Assembly: GCA_036927565.1 (NCBI GenBank)
Contig: JAYESD010000011.1
Location: 97,253,178 to 97,317,177 of the forward strand
Length of the DNA stretch: 64,000 nt
Origin: Tuctoria greenei
Taxonomy: Eukaryota > Streptophyta > Magnoliopsida > Poales > Poaceae
Direction of reading: 5' to 3'
Part shown: positions 53,601 through 63,423 of the stretch, piece after piece
How positions within the stretch are numbered: the stretch's first letter is position 1
How the letters are laid out: the number at the start of each line of letters is the position of its first letter
Position numbers and translations under genes: made by a program
Notes under the pieces: model-generated
Told to the model about the DNA's origin: nothing
What the model saw: the letters and a program-made list of their open reading frames with translations, nothing else
Database searches by the model: none

Positions 53601-55150
53601 ACTTCTGCTCGTCGAGCCCCCCTGGAGTTGATGAAGAAGGTGTCCACTCCACCACGAAATCAACCAGCACCTGACTCTTGATTGCATGTTGGGGTAGGAA
53701 TTCGTGGTCGAATTCTACCAACTCTATTTCTCACTTGGTGATATTTCCCGTAGAATTGGGATTATGCAAAGTGGCTCGCAGTGGATAAGAAGTTACCACT
53801 GATATCTTGTGGGCTTGGAAGTAGTGATAAAGCTTCCTTGAGGCAATAAGCACTGCGTGCAGCAGCTTATGCACCTCAATATATTGAGTCTTGGCGTCAT
53901 GCAGTAGTTCGTTGATGAAGTATACCGTCTCCTGGACAGTTCGGACCCTCTCAGAGGGGTCCGGAGCTTCTTCTTCATCCACTCGGACCCTCCCAGAGGG
54001 GTTCGGACCTTCTTCTTCTTGAGTAGGTACTTCCTCGGATGCGAGAGGTTGATCCATAGGCATCTTGCCTTTAGGATCCGTGCCTGGGGGCTGAGACCCA
54101 GACTCGCCTTCTGGTAGCTCCGGACCCTCCCGGAGGGGTCTAGGCTCTTGAGTTGAAGATGTTTCTGGTCTCTTCGCAACTAGAACCATGCTAAAAACTT
54201 TCATAGTTGCAGCGATGTAAGCAAAAGAGGCTCACTAGGATCCAGAGCTACCATGATTGGTAATGTGGTAAGGAGTTACTTGAGCTCCTGGAACACCTTC
54301 TTTGCTTCTTCAGACCAATGGAATGGTCCGAACATCCTCAACAGCTTGAAGAAGGGTAGTGCTCGCTCTGCTAGCCTTGAGATGAACCGGCTGAGCGAAG
54401 CTAGACACCTAGTTAGCTTCTGGACGTCCTTGATAAGGGTTGGAGGCTGCATCTCTTCAATGGCTTTAATTTTTGCCGGATTCTCCTCAATTCATCAGTG
54501 AGCACCAAGAAACCAAGGAGCTTTCCAGAGCTAAGTCTGAAGACACACTTATACGGGTTGAGCTTCGTGCGCGTCAAGCGCAGCTTGTCGAAGAAGGCTT
54601 GAAGATTGTCTAGGAGTGAGTCATAGTTTTTCACCTTGACGACAATGCCATCAACGTAGACTTCCACCAGGTCCTTAATCAGCTCCCCAAAGGTTTTGTG
54701 CCTGGCTCGCACAAAAGTTAAGGCAACATTTTTAAGACCAAAAGGCATGGCAGTGTAACAGTACAACCCATCTACTGTAATGAAGGCAGTATGCTCTTCA
54801 TCTTCCTTAGATATTGGAATTTGATGATATCCAGAATATGCATCTTAAAAACACAGTAACTCACACCTGAACGTAGAATCCACTATCTGATCTATTCTAG
54901 GTAATGGAAAAGGGTCTTTTGGGCATGCCTTATTCAGTGTAGTGTAGTCGATGCATATCTGAAGCTTCCCGCCAACATTTGGTACAACAACTGTGTTTGC
55001 CAGCCACCATAAATGTTGAACCACCCGAATGAATCCAGCATCGAGCAGCTTCTTGACTTCTTGTTTGATGAAGTTCTGCCGCTCAATGGATTGCTTCCGG
55101 GGCTTCTGTTGTATAGGTTGTACATCGGGGTAGATCTTTCACACAGTGCT
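53500..55150 (-). pseudogene. Tat reverse transcriptase and first RNase H (degenerate)
   Basis: The RT N-terminus is at about 54860-55130: EVKKLLDAGFIRVVQHLWW and ICIDYTTLNKACPKDPFPLP. The palm follows with MPFGLKNVALTFVRA and YVDGIVVKVKNYDSLLDNLQ (54413-54766). The catalytic YVDD has become YVDG. RNase H begins near 54200 (SMVLVAKR), is split by a Pro/Glu-rich insert of about 80 codons (LREGPELPEGES, GKMPMDQPLASEEVP), and resumes with ETVYFINELLHDAKTQYIEV and SVVTSYPLRATLHNPNSTG. An imperfect DNA duplication around CTCGGACCCTC underlies part of the insert. Inactive. Confidence 0.8.
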
Positions 55151-55366
55151 CGATAACATCCCTAGGGATCCCAGGCTTTTGGGAAGGTTTCCATGCAAAC
55201 ACATCGACATTTGCCCAAAGAAAAGTGACGAGCGTGTGTTCCTATTTGTCGGTCAGACCTCCCGATATACGGTGGTCTGAGCAGCATCAAAACTGATTTG
55301 GACGACTTTGATAGGAACATCAATGTCGCCGCTTGGTTGCACACGAGGTGCAGAAGATGAGCTGCA

Positions 55367-56100
55367 CTAACGCGAGCTCGGGTGTTGTTGAGCAGCTTGC
55401 TCCTTACCTAACCCTTCTTCTTGCGCTGTAGCAAGTGCATGAAGTTCTTCCAGCACAGTGACCCCAGCACTGCGGTCCCCTCGGATCCAGAGGATGCCTG
55501 AAGGAGTCGGCATCTTCAACACGAGGTAGCCATAGTGGACCACGACCATGGATCTATATAGGGTTGGCCTGCCTAGCATCGTGTTGAAGGGTAGGTTGAT
55601 GTGAGCCTCATCAAACACCAGCTTCTAGGATCGGTAGTTGTCCCGTGTCCCGAAGGTCACAGGTAATGTAACTAATGCAAGAGGTGTTATAGCTCCTGGA
55701 CCTACTCTAGAGAATGGGCGTGAGGGTCGAAGGTTCGAGAGGTTGAGATGGAGCTTCACGAAAGCTGCGAAGCTGAGGAGGTTGAGCGTCATGACTCCAT
55801 CCACCAGGACATGGTAGAGTCGGATGTTGTTGATAGTCGGGGAGACCATCATGGGCAATTGTCCAGCTCCGAACATGTTTTACAGACGGTCTGAAGCATC
55901 GAAGGTGATGGAAGTATCCATCCACTTTTGATGAGGCTCCGCCTTGGCAGTAGGAGCAGCAACAGCCATCTCTCGATGCATGGTATTCAGAATGCCTCGG
56001 GAGGTGATATCCTAGGACCCTCCATACATCATATGGAGAGTCTTCCGATGCTCATTGTTAGAGATGTCAGAGCCATCGTCGATGGTGTTGTAGACCGCCT
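55367..56100 (-). pseudogene. Tat aspartic protease region (degenerate)
   Basis: Shows ITFDASDRL, a stop, GAGQLPMMVSPTINNIRLYH, VLVDGVMTLNLLS, ITPLALVTLPVTFGTRDNY and, after a stop at about 55625, the LGRPTLYRSMVVVHYGYLVL block. The active-site loop, normally VDGG or VDSG followed by A, reads VDGV. The protease would have cut Gag-Pol. Confidence 0.7.
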
Positions 56101-57637
56101 TTAACTCCTTCTTGGCGTCTTGGAAGCCTAGCTCCTGATCAGATGGAGCTTCGTCGATTTTCTGCTTCCCTTCTCATTAGCGGAAAGGGGTTTCATCTTG
56201 ATGCTTGTTGTTGCATTCAGCAAGCCTCTTGACCTCGCGACAGTCTTCAAAATTGTGTGTCGTCGATTTGTGGATCGGACACCACATCTTTTCACCGTTG
56301 CCATCTTCACACAAAGGGCGAGGTCGTTTGTCGGGGCGTGGCTCCCTACCACCCGGAGCTACGACAGTGGCTGCAGTAGGTGTGCCGGCAAGTGACTTCT
56401 TCTTGTCACTTGACTTCTTCTTCTTCGTTTTTCCACAGATAGAGGTAGTAGCTTCAGCTTTGGAGGACTGCCTTGCCTCCGCAGCTGGTTTGGAGTGCAT
56501 TTCACAGCCCTCTGCAGCTTTGACGCATTTGTCAGCCAGGCTGAAGAGCTCCATGACGCTGCTGACATTCTTGGTTGCCAGCTTCTCCAGCACCTTCTTA
56601 TCTCAGACCCCCTGTCAAAATGCGACAACAATAGAAGCATTGGAAATAGAAGTGATTGTATTCCGGACCTGAGAGAATTGCTGCATGAAGGATTGTAGCG
56701 ACTCCCCCGACTTTTGTTGTACGGCGAAGAGGTCTAGCTCGGTGCCAGGCTGGGTGTAGGAGCTCCTGAAGTTGGCGGTGAACTGGCAATAGAGTTCCGC
56801 CTAACTGTAGATGGAGTCGGGCGGTAAACTCAAGAACCAATACCTTGTACTCTCAGTTAAGGCCATGGGGAAGTAGTTGGCCATCACATCCTCATTGCCT
56901 CCAGCCGTGAGGATGGAAGTGGAGTAAATCTAAAGAAACTCAATGGGGTTGACTATCCCATCGTTGTTCTTCGGCAGATGAGGTCAAAACTTGGGTGGCC
57001 ACTCGACCATGCAGAGGTGTTTGGCTAGGGATGAACAGCCGCCCCCAACACCAACAAGAGAAGGGTTTTCTCGAGCAATGTGCCTCTCGCGAGCACGCTC
57101 GATGTTGACATGGCCATCTTACCACATGTAGCGATGATCGAGCTTCGACCGAAGATCCTGAGTCGGGAGCCTCGTCACCGTGTGAGTACGGCGAGCCCCG
57201 AAGGATAGTGATGTAACATGCTGGGAGGGCGCACGTCTCCTGAGCTGCAACGCTTGAGGACCAAGTCTACCTGACAAGGTCATGTTCTGTGAAGGTGCCT
57301 GCCCAGCAAGGGGCGGACCTTGGTTTCTGATCGCATTGGCTGCAGCTGCAACCAAATTCTCCACATCAGCGCGCCACTGTTCTAGCACGGCAGGAGGAGC
57401 TCCCGACACCAGTGGACATTAGATTAAAGTCCATGATACATTCAGCGCGATCTCAAAGTTGTTGGTCGATGCAAGGACCGACGTGAATACACCATCCTAC
57501 TGAGATGGTGGTGGTGGTGGTGGTGGAACGACACCCGCCGGAACTACAACGTTGGTCGACTGCTGCATGTTGGAGGGATGTCCTCCAGTTGGATGCACAG
57601 CCGGTCCGTTGGATGAAGCGGCGGCGGAGTTCGCCAT
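56100..57637 (-). pseudogene. gag: Tat gag (degenerate)
   Basis: Begins at an ATG (57637-57635) with a short low-complexity leader of GGT/ACC repeats encoding prolines (57506-57523). It continues through a frame at 57409-57119 (GAPPAVLEQWRADVENLVAA), the capsid-type block YWFLSLPPDSIYS, FTANFRSSYTQPG and ESLQQFIQQFSQVRNT (56600-56860), and ELFSLADKCVKAAEG. The zinc-binding end reads CPIHKSTTHNFEDCREVKRL (56185-56260), which is the CX2H-type knuckle usual in Tat gag. At least six stops or frame changes. Would have formed capsids. Confidence 0.75.
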
Positions 57638-57655
57638 CTTGAAAGCTTGAAAGCG

Positions 57656-57675
57656 CCCCTACCTAGCGTGCCAAA
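57656..57675 (-). other. Primer-binding site region, Tat element
   Basis: Minus strand TTTGGCACGCTAGGTAGGGG directly follows the 5' LTR, the form usual in grass Tat elements. The tRNA cannot be named with certainty. Confidence 0.65.
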
Positions 57676-58521
57676 TGTCAAAGTGTGGACTAGGACACTT
57701 CCCCCTGTACTACAAAGAAGTAGTCCACGGAGGTTCATATTTGGTTAGGGCGCGAGTCAAAATCGTAGCAAGAGGTGAACACTGAGAGTTTTACGTAGTT
57801 CGGGCCGCCTGAGCGTAATATCCTACTCCACAGGGTGTGTGTTGATTTTATGAGCTTGGTTGGCTTGAGATCAGTTCAGATCGCTTCAGATAGTCTGTCC
57901 TTCTACCATGCAGCATAGCCCTTCTACATGCCAAGGACTAGCTGTTATAATTTGTGCCTAGCCCGAGAAGTGGCCCCGACTGTATTAACTACCATGTACA
58001 CGATCTATAGTGTTATGAGGGGTTAATTGTGTGATAATGTGCCTTAATAACAGTTTTACCAGCCTTATAGACCTCTGATCGTGCATCATTAATATAGCAA
58101 TAATAATGTGTTAACCAGGCCTTGTAACAGCTAATTGATAGACCTCGAATGTCCGCACCGTTGGAGATCTTGTTGTCTTCCCGTTGCTGATGTAGGCCCG
58201 AGCAATGACACATGGAAGCTCTGGAGTTGCCCTCTACTGGGGGATAGGTCCGGTGCCATTGGACACGTGGCAGTGACGGAGCTTCCCTAGAGAGGGAGAC
58301 AGGTCCGGCTCTACAGGACACATGGTGGCACTGGAGCTACTAAAACGAGGGAGGCAAGTCCGGCTCATCTGGACACGTGGCTACACTAGAGCTACCCTAT
58401 GGTGGGAGATAGATCCGATTCTGCAGGATGAGTATCCCCTTTGGACGTCTGCCACTTAGACATAGGAACTCTTCGACTTTGCTTGTGGTGTTAAGGGTAC
58501 CCGGTACGAAGGGTACCGACA
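57676..58521 (-). repeat. Tat 5' LTR (right-hand copy)
   Basis: On the minus strand it runs TGTCGGTACCCTTCGTACC to CCTAGTCCACACTTTGACA, 846 bp, a normal TG...CA LTR, followed by the PBS. Confidence 0.9.
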
Positions 58522-58526
58522 ATATC
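58522..58526. repeat. TSD ATATC, right copy (Tat element)
   Basis: Identical to 38859-38863. Confidence 0.9.
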
Positions 58527-59670
58527 TATCCACCGATCTCATTTTGAGTTCAAGGTGAACGAATGCTCAAGATGATGGCCCAATGGAGGAGCAAGATGAA
58601 GCTTCATTCATCTTCAACTCCAACCTTAACTTTGCAATAGACATCGAACATGAATACTACACCAAAACCCATGGTTGTGAATCTCACACAACAACCTTCG
58701 ACCAGAACTGCTCTTCAATTGAGGTACAAGTTTACGATTTTTCCGCCGTTTGGATTGCATTATGATCGAATGATTTTTTCTTACATTGGCGAGGAAGGTT
58801 TACCCCTCCTCCTCATTCATTCTTATGCATTCCATGAGAGTAAGTGTTAGTATTGCCTTTTGATTTTTCAAAAGGAATATCACCTTACCTGGAAATAAAA
58901 TTGAACAAGTACCTAGAATTTCATAAGGATTGTTTAAATCGACTTAGACATTTTCTGTCTAGGTTTAGTAAACAAATCTTATGGAATAACTTAATGGTTG
59001 AATTGGCATCTAGCAACCTAGGAATAGCGATGACCATAATTTTTATTAGGAACTCATGCATACATGGATCAATAGATTTCAAATTCCTAGGCAAGCCATT
59101 AGAAATGTTAAGGAGGACAAAACTGAGAATCCTGTTTGCCATAATCCAAAATATAAAAATTTGCTCTTGTAAAAAGTCATCATGGTTATAAAAATTCAAG
59201 GTGAAGGGACCCATAGAGTGTACACCTATGACTTGCATTGTTATGAGTATAAGCTTTAGAAAATGTGTCAACTGATCAATTTATAAGACTCCACTCTTAT
59301 ATCAATGAATAGTACATTGTTTATGGATGCACTCAAAATTGCACCCGATGTATCTTTGTTGCTTTTCTTCCCTAGATGTACAAATGGAATTTGATCATCT
59401 AACTCAAAGTTTCAGTTGTACAAGTGCTGGTAGCTAACCATCCCTCTCTATCCAGGGGGGGACTTGCATGAGTAATGTTTATATGTAGGCATACAAGAAG
59501 TCGATTGTTGAAGATTTGGAGGTACCATTTCAACATCTCTTGGCCAATGAGTAACCGAGCATGGTCGAAACCTATCAAGATCTAATCCGAGGGCGAATCA
59601 TAGCATTTGGAGGTCGGAAGTTTGACATGGAAACCTTCCATGAGCAACCAATGGGCTGCTATGAATAAGT
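58527..59670 (+). pseudogene. Athila-C post-pol ORF, main part (heavily degenerate)
   Basis: Directly continues the short frame cut at 38863. Pieces correspond to the Athila-B ORF: the LRTKFTIFPPFGLHYDRMIF-type block (58700-58770, equivalent to the IQFPYTHKIGFDGITF block), FQKEYHLTWK and the following His-Gly-Trp region (about 59060). The frames are interrupted every 60-200 bp. No product expected. Confidence 0.5.
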
Positions 59671-59679
59671 GGGATCTCT

Positions 59680-60060
59680 ATGCTCCCAACTATTATAAGC
59701 ACCCATTCAAGCTCATGCGAGTTGCCACCATCGTTGGGTGCACATTGTTCCTTTGTGGCTAAAGGTTATTTCAACCTTGGCCAAGGAACGATAGATCAGA
59801 CTCAACGAATGTTGGGTGCATGTTATTCCTTTGTGGCCAAAGTTTATTTTGACCTTAGCCAAGGAATAGCGGATCACACCCAACACTTGATGGGTGCACC
59901 TTATTCCTCTGTGGTTAGGGATTATCATGACCTTAGCCAAGGAATGAAGGGTGACACCCAATGCATGGAAGACCTTGAAGTGCGGATGAGTGGCATCGAC
60001 AACACTCATGGCACCCATGGGACACAAAACAACATCGACACTCAACCCTCCAATGTCTAA
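59680..60060 (+). CDS. Athila-C post-pol ORF, C-terminal part with three 26-residue repeats
   Basis: 126 codons open. It contains three tandem copies of a 26-residue (78-bp) unit: LGAHCSFVAKGYFNLGQGTI, LGACYSFVAKVYFDLSQGIA and MGAPYSSVVRDYHDLSQGMK, each followed by D-TQ-M. It ends DLEVRMSGIDNTHGTHGTQ. Athila-B has a single equivalent unit (RHSFLARSHHDYSQGMTDLT, then DLEVRLGDIYNTL). So the repeat expanded in-frame in this lineage. As a protein the fragment has no start of its own that can be trusted. Confidence 0.5.
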   Translation: MLPTIISTHSSSCELPPSLGAHCSFVAKGYFNLGQGTIDQTQRMLGACYSFVAKVYFDLSQGIADHTQHLMGAPYSSVVRDYHDLSQGMKGDTQCMEDLEVRMSGIDNTHGTHGTQNNIDTQPSNV

Positions 60061-61490
60061 GCCATGTTGCAACATGGTTAGGCCAACCTCATGCCCTACC
60101 TCCGCCGTTAGGGTTTCAACCCCTATCGCGGACCTTGGCCAATAACAAGCTTGGGGGAGGACCCCCACTTGAGGTAACTTGTATCACATCTCACCTTGCA
60201 TTTCATTTCCCTTTTTTCCACATTATTTCATCTTAAAAAAACACTTAGTATAGGATTTAATAAAATAAAAAATGTGCGGTAAGAATGTTTGATTCCTTCA
60301 CAAATCCAAATCATGAATAGTTGCTCTGTTTTATTCTTCTTTAGTACTTAAGTTACAATTAAATATTCTCCAACTATTGAGTTTTTTGGCTTTAAGTACT
60401 TCACCTAGAACTTATAAATTGTGAGTAGCATGGGCACGATCCAATTCTAGGTTGTTGTGAGATGTGATATAGAACATAGGGCTGCTAGTTTCCTAATCAA
60501 AGTGAAACTTCATCTCCGGAGAAATTTAAAAATTGATTTAAAATGAAGTTCCTCATTTGATTTTAATTTCCCACCGAAGCCATATGTTATTTCAATTTGA
60601 TAAACCCCATGTGTATGCTATTTGCTTTCACATTGAGCCTAGTCAAACTAGTATAGACCTATGTGAGAATCTTTTCATACTTCCATGATCAAGATTACAC
60701 ACGTGCACATGCTAAACTTCAACACTGGAAGTTAGCAAATTTTTCATCATTCCATTTTCCACCTCCAAAAAGCAACTCCATTTATTCATCTCCAAAAAAC
60801 TCTCTTCAATTTTATTTGAAAAGAAAGGGAGTAGAAGGCATCGATAAAAAAAGAGAGAAAAAGAATAAAGCATGCTCTCCATAATGAGCATGACAAAAAT
60901 CAGAAAAGAAAGAAAAGTATCCATGCTTCATCCCTGCGGTAAAGAGAGTGCATAAAAAGGAGTCATCTTCCATCACCATAAATATTCCATCACACTTACA
61001 CAATCTTGATCTAAAGGTGTGATTTGTTTTCTCCTAACGCTTACTCTTTTGACTTAGCAATATATGTGTTGCAAATATGCCTACTATTGCTCCCTACCAA
61101 GATCCACAAAAAGCCTTATTTAGATATAGGACAAGAAAGGTATTGCCTTGGTTAGGAAAATTCCACTTACACAAAGGAGTGATTGAGAGTATCACTTGAG
61201 GAACTTAAGGCTAATTTCAAAAATCATTTGAAATTATCCGGGATTTGAGTGGAACTTAGACATTAGGAATAATGCATGCTCTGTGAACTGTTCTATCTTT
61301 CAACCACCCAAGGAGAGGAGAAGGCAAAAGACCCATGAGGACTAAGTTAAAGGGCGAGTACCATTGCCAATATATTCAATACAAGGTAGAATGTTTAATT
61401 GTGCATTAGGTACTACTGGGGCATAGGACATCGTAGCAACTCCTGATCAATAACCTAAGTCTTTAACTTTGCTTCGGGACAAGCAAAGGA
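60061..61490 (+). other. Athila-C 3' untranslated region
   Basis: Starts with AACAAGCTTGGGGGAGGACC, CCCACTTGAGGTAACTTG and has AATGTGCGGTAAGAATG (60270), GCCATATGTTATTTC (60577) and the closing GGGACAAGCAAAGGATAAG. It is parallel to the Athila-B and Athila-0 3' UTRs. It shows the unoccupied CACTA target site CACATGCTAAACTTC at 60706-60720. Confidence 0.75.
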
Positions 61491-61506
61491 TAAGCTTGGG
61501 GGATTT
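61491..61506 (+). other. Polypurine tract of Athila-C
   Basis: AGCTTGGGGGATTT-type tract directly before TGTTGACAGTC. Confidence 0.75.
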
Positions 61507-63171
61507 TGTTGACAGTCATTAAGTACCAATTTTGACCGTCAATATATCTCAATTATGCGATGGAGTAGACATTTCTTACATGCATTGCTTTTATAAATAA
61601 CCTAGTTCCACTTGTACTTAGAGAAAATGGTGCATGCGGGTATTTTATACAGAATTGAAGTGAAACCAGGGGTGGAATCCTAAAGAATATCTTCCCAGCC
61701 AATTAGATGCAGACATGTGGTAGCACATGGATCAAATGGCCCACCTACGGGAGTATCTGAGGGCATCCAACGGTGTAGCACCCCGAAATGGTCAGAGGAT
61801 CCACCTGTCAGCCACTTGGAGGAAGCACACCCCAAACGGTACCCTGACCAGGTCGGCCGACCTGGTGGCTCGGCCGACCTATTCTTCCCACCATTCTTGG
61901 TCAACTTCAACGTGACACACTCATGTGGCTTGGTGATAAAAATGGTGACTGATTCGCGTGTAAAAGATAGCGGGAACCAACCTCAACACTAGTATAAATA
62001 GGATTTCTCACCCCTCACTTCAACACACACCACTCAAGCATTCTCTCTTGTACACACTAGTTCTTCTAGGTCCTTAGTGGAGGTTAGGTTGTAGAGAGGA
62101 GCCTGTAGTCCCAAGTCCAAATTGGGAAAGGTATGGCTCATCTATCTTTCTTTTCCTATTTGATTTTATGCATTATAATAATATTATTATTCATCTCTCC
62201 TTATTCATATACTTGGGAAAAGCATTTCTTGTTTGATTGTGGAGTCCATGTATGTGCTAGGTGTAGATGTTATTATGGTCTAGTCATAATGCTCATATCA
62301 TGTTATGATAAATATCATACACGACCACTATAGTCTGATTAGGTAATAACATGATTATGTTAATTTGCATATGTTAGTGCTTGGTGCCAACATTGGTTCA
62401 ACGATGTTTAGGTTAGTCATTGCCTTAGGCCATCTGCATTGGTACACTGTAAAGCATGCTAGAAAGCATACTGGAAAATTTTTGTGAGGGCAGATACTGG
62501 AAGTATATAGAGTATGGTTTAGAGGATAGTGTATGCTTTAGAGGTTGTTGGTGCGGATGGTCTTAGGATGGTAATTGTACCCTAGCTCTTAAGGTATTTA
62601 CTTAACAAGCAAGATTGGTGCTTAGATAGTTAAATAGCGTTGGATGTCTTGTAGACCAACGGGTTGTATGGGTAGGCAGCGGGTGGTGACAGCCCTGTCC
62701 ATCCTTCGTAATACCCCACATTTGGCTATGCCACAGGCTCGAGGCGGGAATCATCCTGATGTTGTCAGGGGTAAACCCGTGCCCCCATATGTTGGATCAC
62801 TAAGCCCTAGTAGTCATTGTTAGCATAATCACGTTTACACTAATAGACTATGTATATGAGTAACTAGAGCATAGTAGGAGCAGTCCCTTGTTGTACCTTA
62901 ACCATCTCTAGGACAACCTTACCCTTAGAGTAGATTTCTTAGGTGTGTGTCACACCATCCCTATTATCATCTTACTCCTATTCTGATAAATACTTAGTAC
63001 CCTATACCTCGATCAAGAGAATAGTGTTCCCTTTACTTCACCGCCTTCTTTTGGGATAAATACGATACCCATGGGAATACTCTTTGGTGAAATTCTACAA
63101 CGGTATCTTTCGTGCGCTTGCGGATCTCATCTCTCATAGGAGATGATCTGTGGTGTTAAGAAATACAAACA
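61507..63171 (+). repeat. Athila-C 3' LTR (LTR3), with MITE
   Basis: TGTTGACAGTCATTAAG to AAATACAAACA, 1665 bp including a 135-bp MITE. TATA box TATAAATAGG at about 61992. The U5 block from 62768 (GGGGTAAACCCGTGCCCCCA) onward matches LTR2 from 36498. No 5-bp TSD partner can be tested because the 5' LTR start is disturbed by the inverted repeat. Confidence 0.85.
62428..62562. mobile_element. Tourist-like MITE (PIF/Harbinger type), 135 bp, TSD TTA
   Basis: Terminal inverted repeats: left GGCCATCTGCATTGGTA, right (complement) GACCATCCGCACCAACA. Subterminal complementarity continues (TAAAGCATGC versus TAAAGCATAC). TTA flanks both ends (62425-62427, 62563-62565). The empty site exists in the Athila-0 LTR near 6430-6445, where the corresponding sequence (GTCATTGACC, GATGGC on the minus strand) lacks the insertion. 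A TTA TSD and short TIR fit the PIF/Harbinger-derived Tourist class. Confidence 0.8.
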
Positions 63172-63423
63172 ATTCCCTAACCTCTTTTCACCCTCTCCTA
63201 AACCCTAGCGCTGCAACAGTAAACTAAGAGCTCTTCTAAGCCTTCCTCCTCAATTTCCTGATCCCTAAGAGTGATTCTTGAGGGTTGTGGGGATTTGTGA
63301 GAGGAGAGAACGGTAGTTGACCGGTTTTGAGCTCCCAATTTATTTCTGTCGCTTTTGAGTTGTTCATCTGAGTATGTGTCTGTCGTATTTCCATTATCAG
63401 AGTTGCTAGTTTGTTGTGGGAGA
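63172..63423. other. Flanking DNA right of LTR3, leader-like
   Basis: Contains TTCACCCTCTCCTAAACC, CTAGCGCTGC, similar in style to the copia LTR leader (TTTCACCCTCTCTCGAACCC at 17629). No gene. Possibly part of another LTR or of its 5' leader. Confidence 0.3.

Larger units (their letters stand above)
38864..58521 (-). mobile_element. Tat-lineage Ty3/gypsy retrotransposon, minus strand, with nested CRM-like element
   Basis: LTR pair 38864-39725 and 57676-58521, TSD ATATC, PBS and gag next to the right-hand LTR on the minus strand, then protease, RT, RNase H, a second RNase H, integrase, and a long 3' region with an antisense gene. The dual RNase H and the antisense ORF are typical of the Tat branch (Grande/RIRE2-like). 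The element spans 19.7 kb because a 7.8-kb CRM-like element sits inside; without it, it is about 11.9 kb. The LTRs are visibly diverged (many substitutions per 100 bp), so it is older than the SIRE and CRM-like insertions. All ORFs carry stops. Confidence 0.9.
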
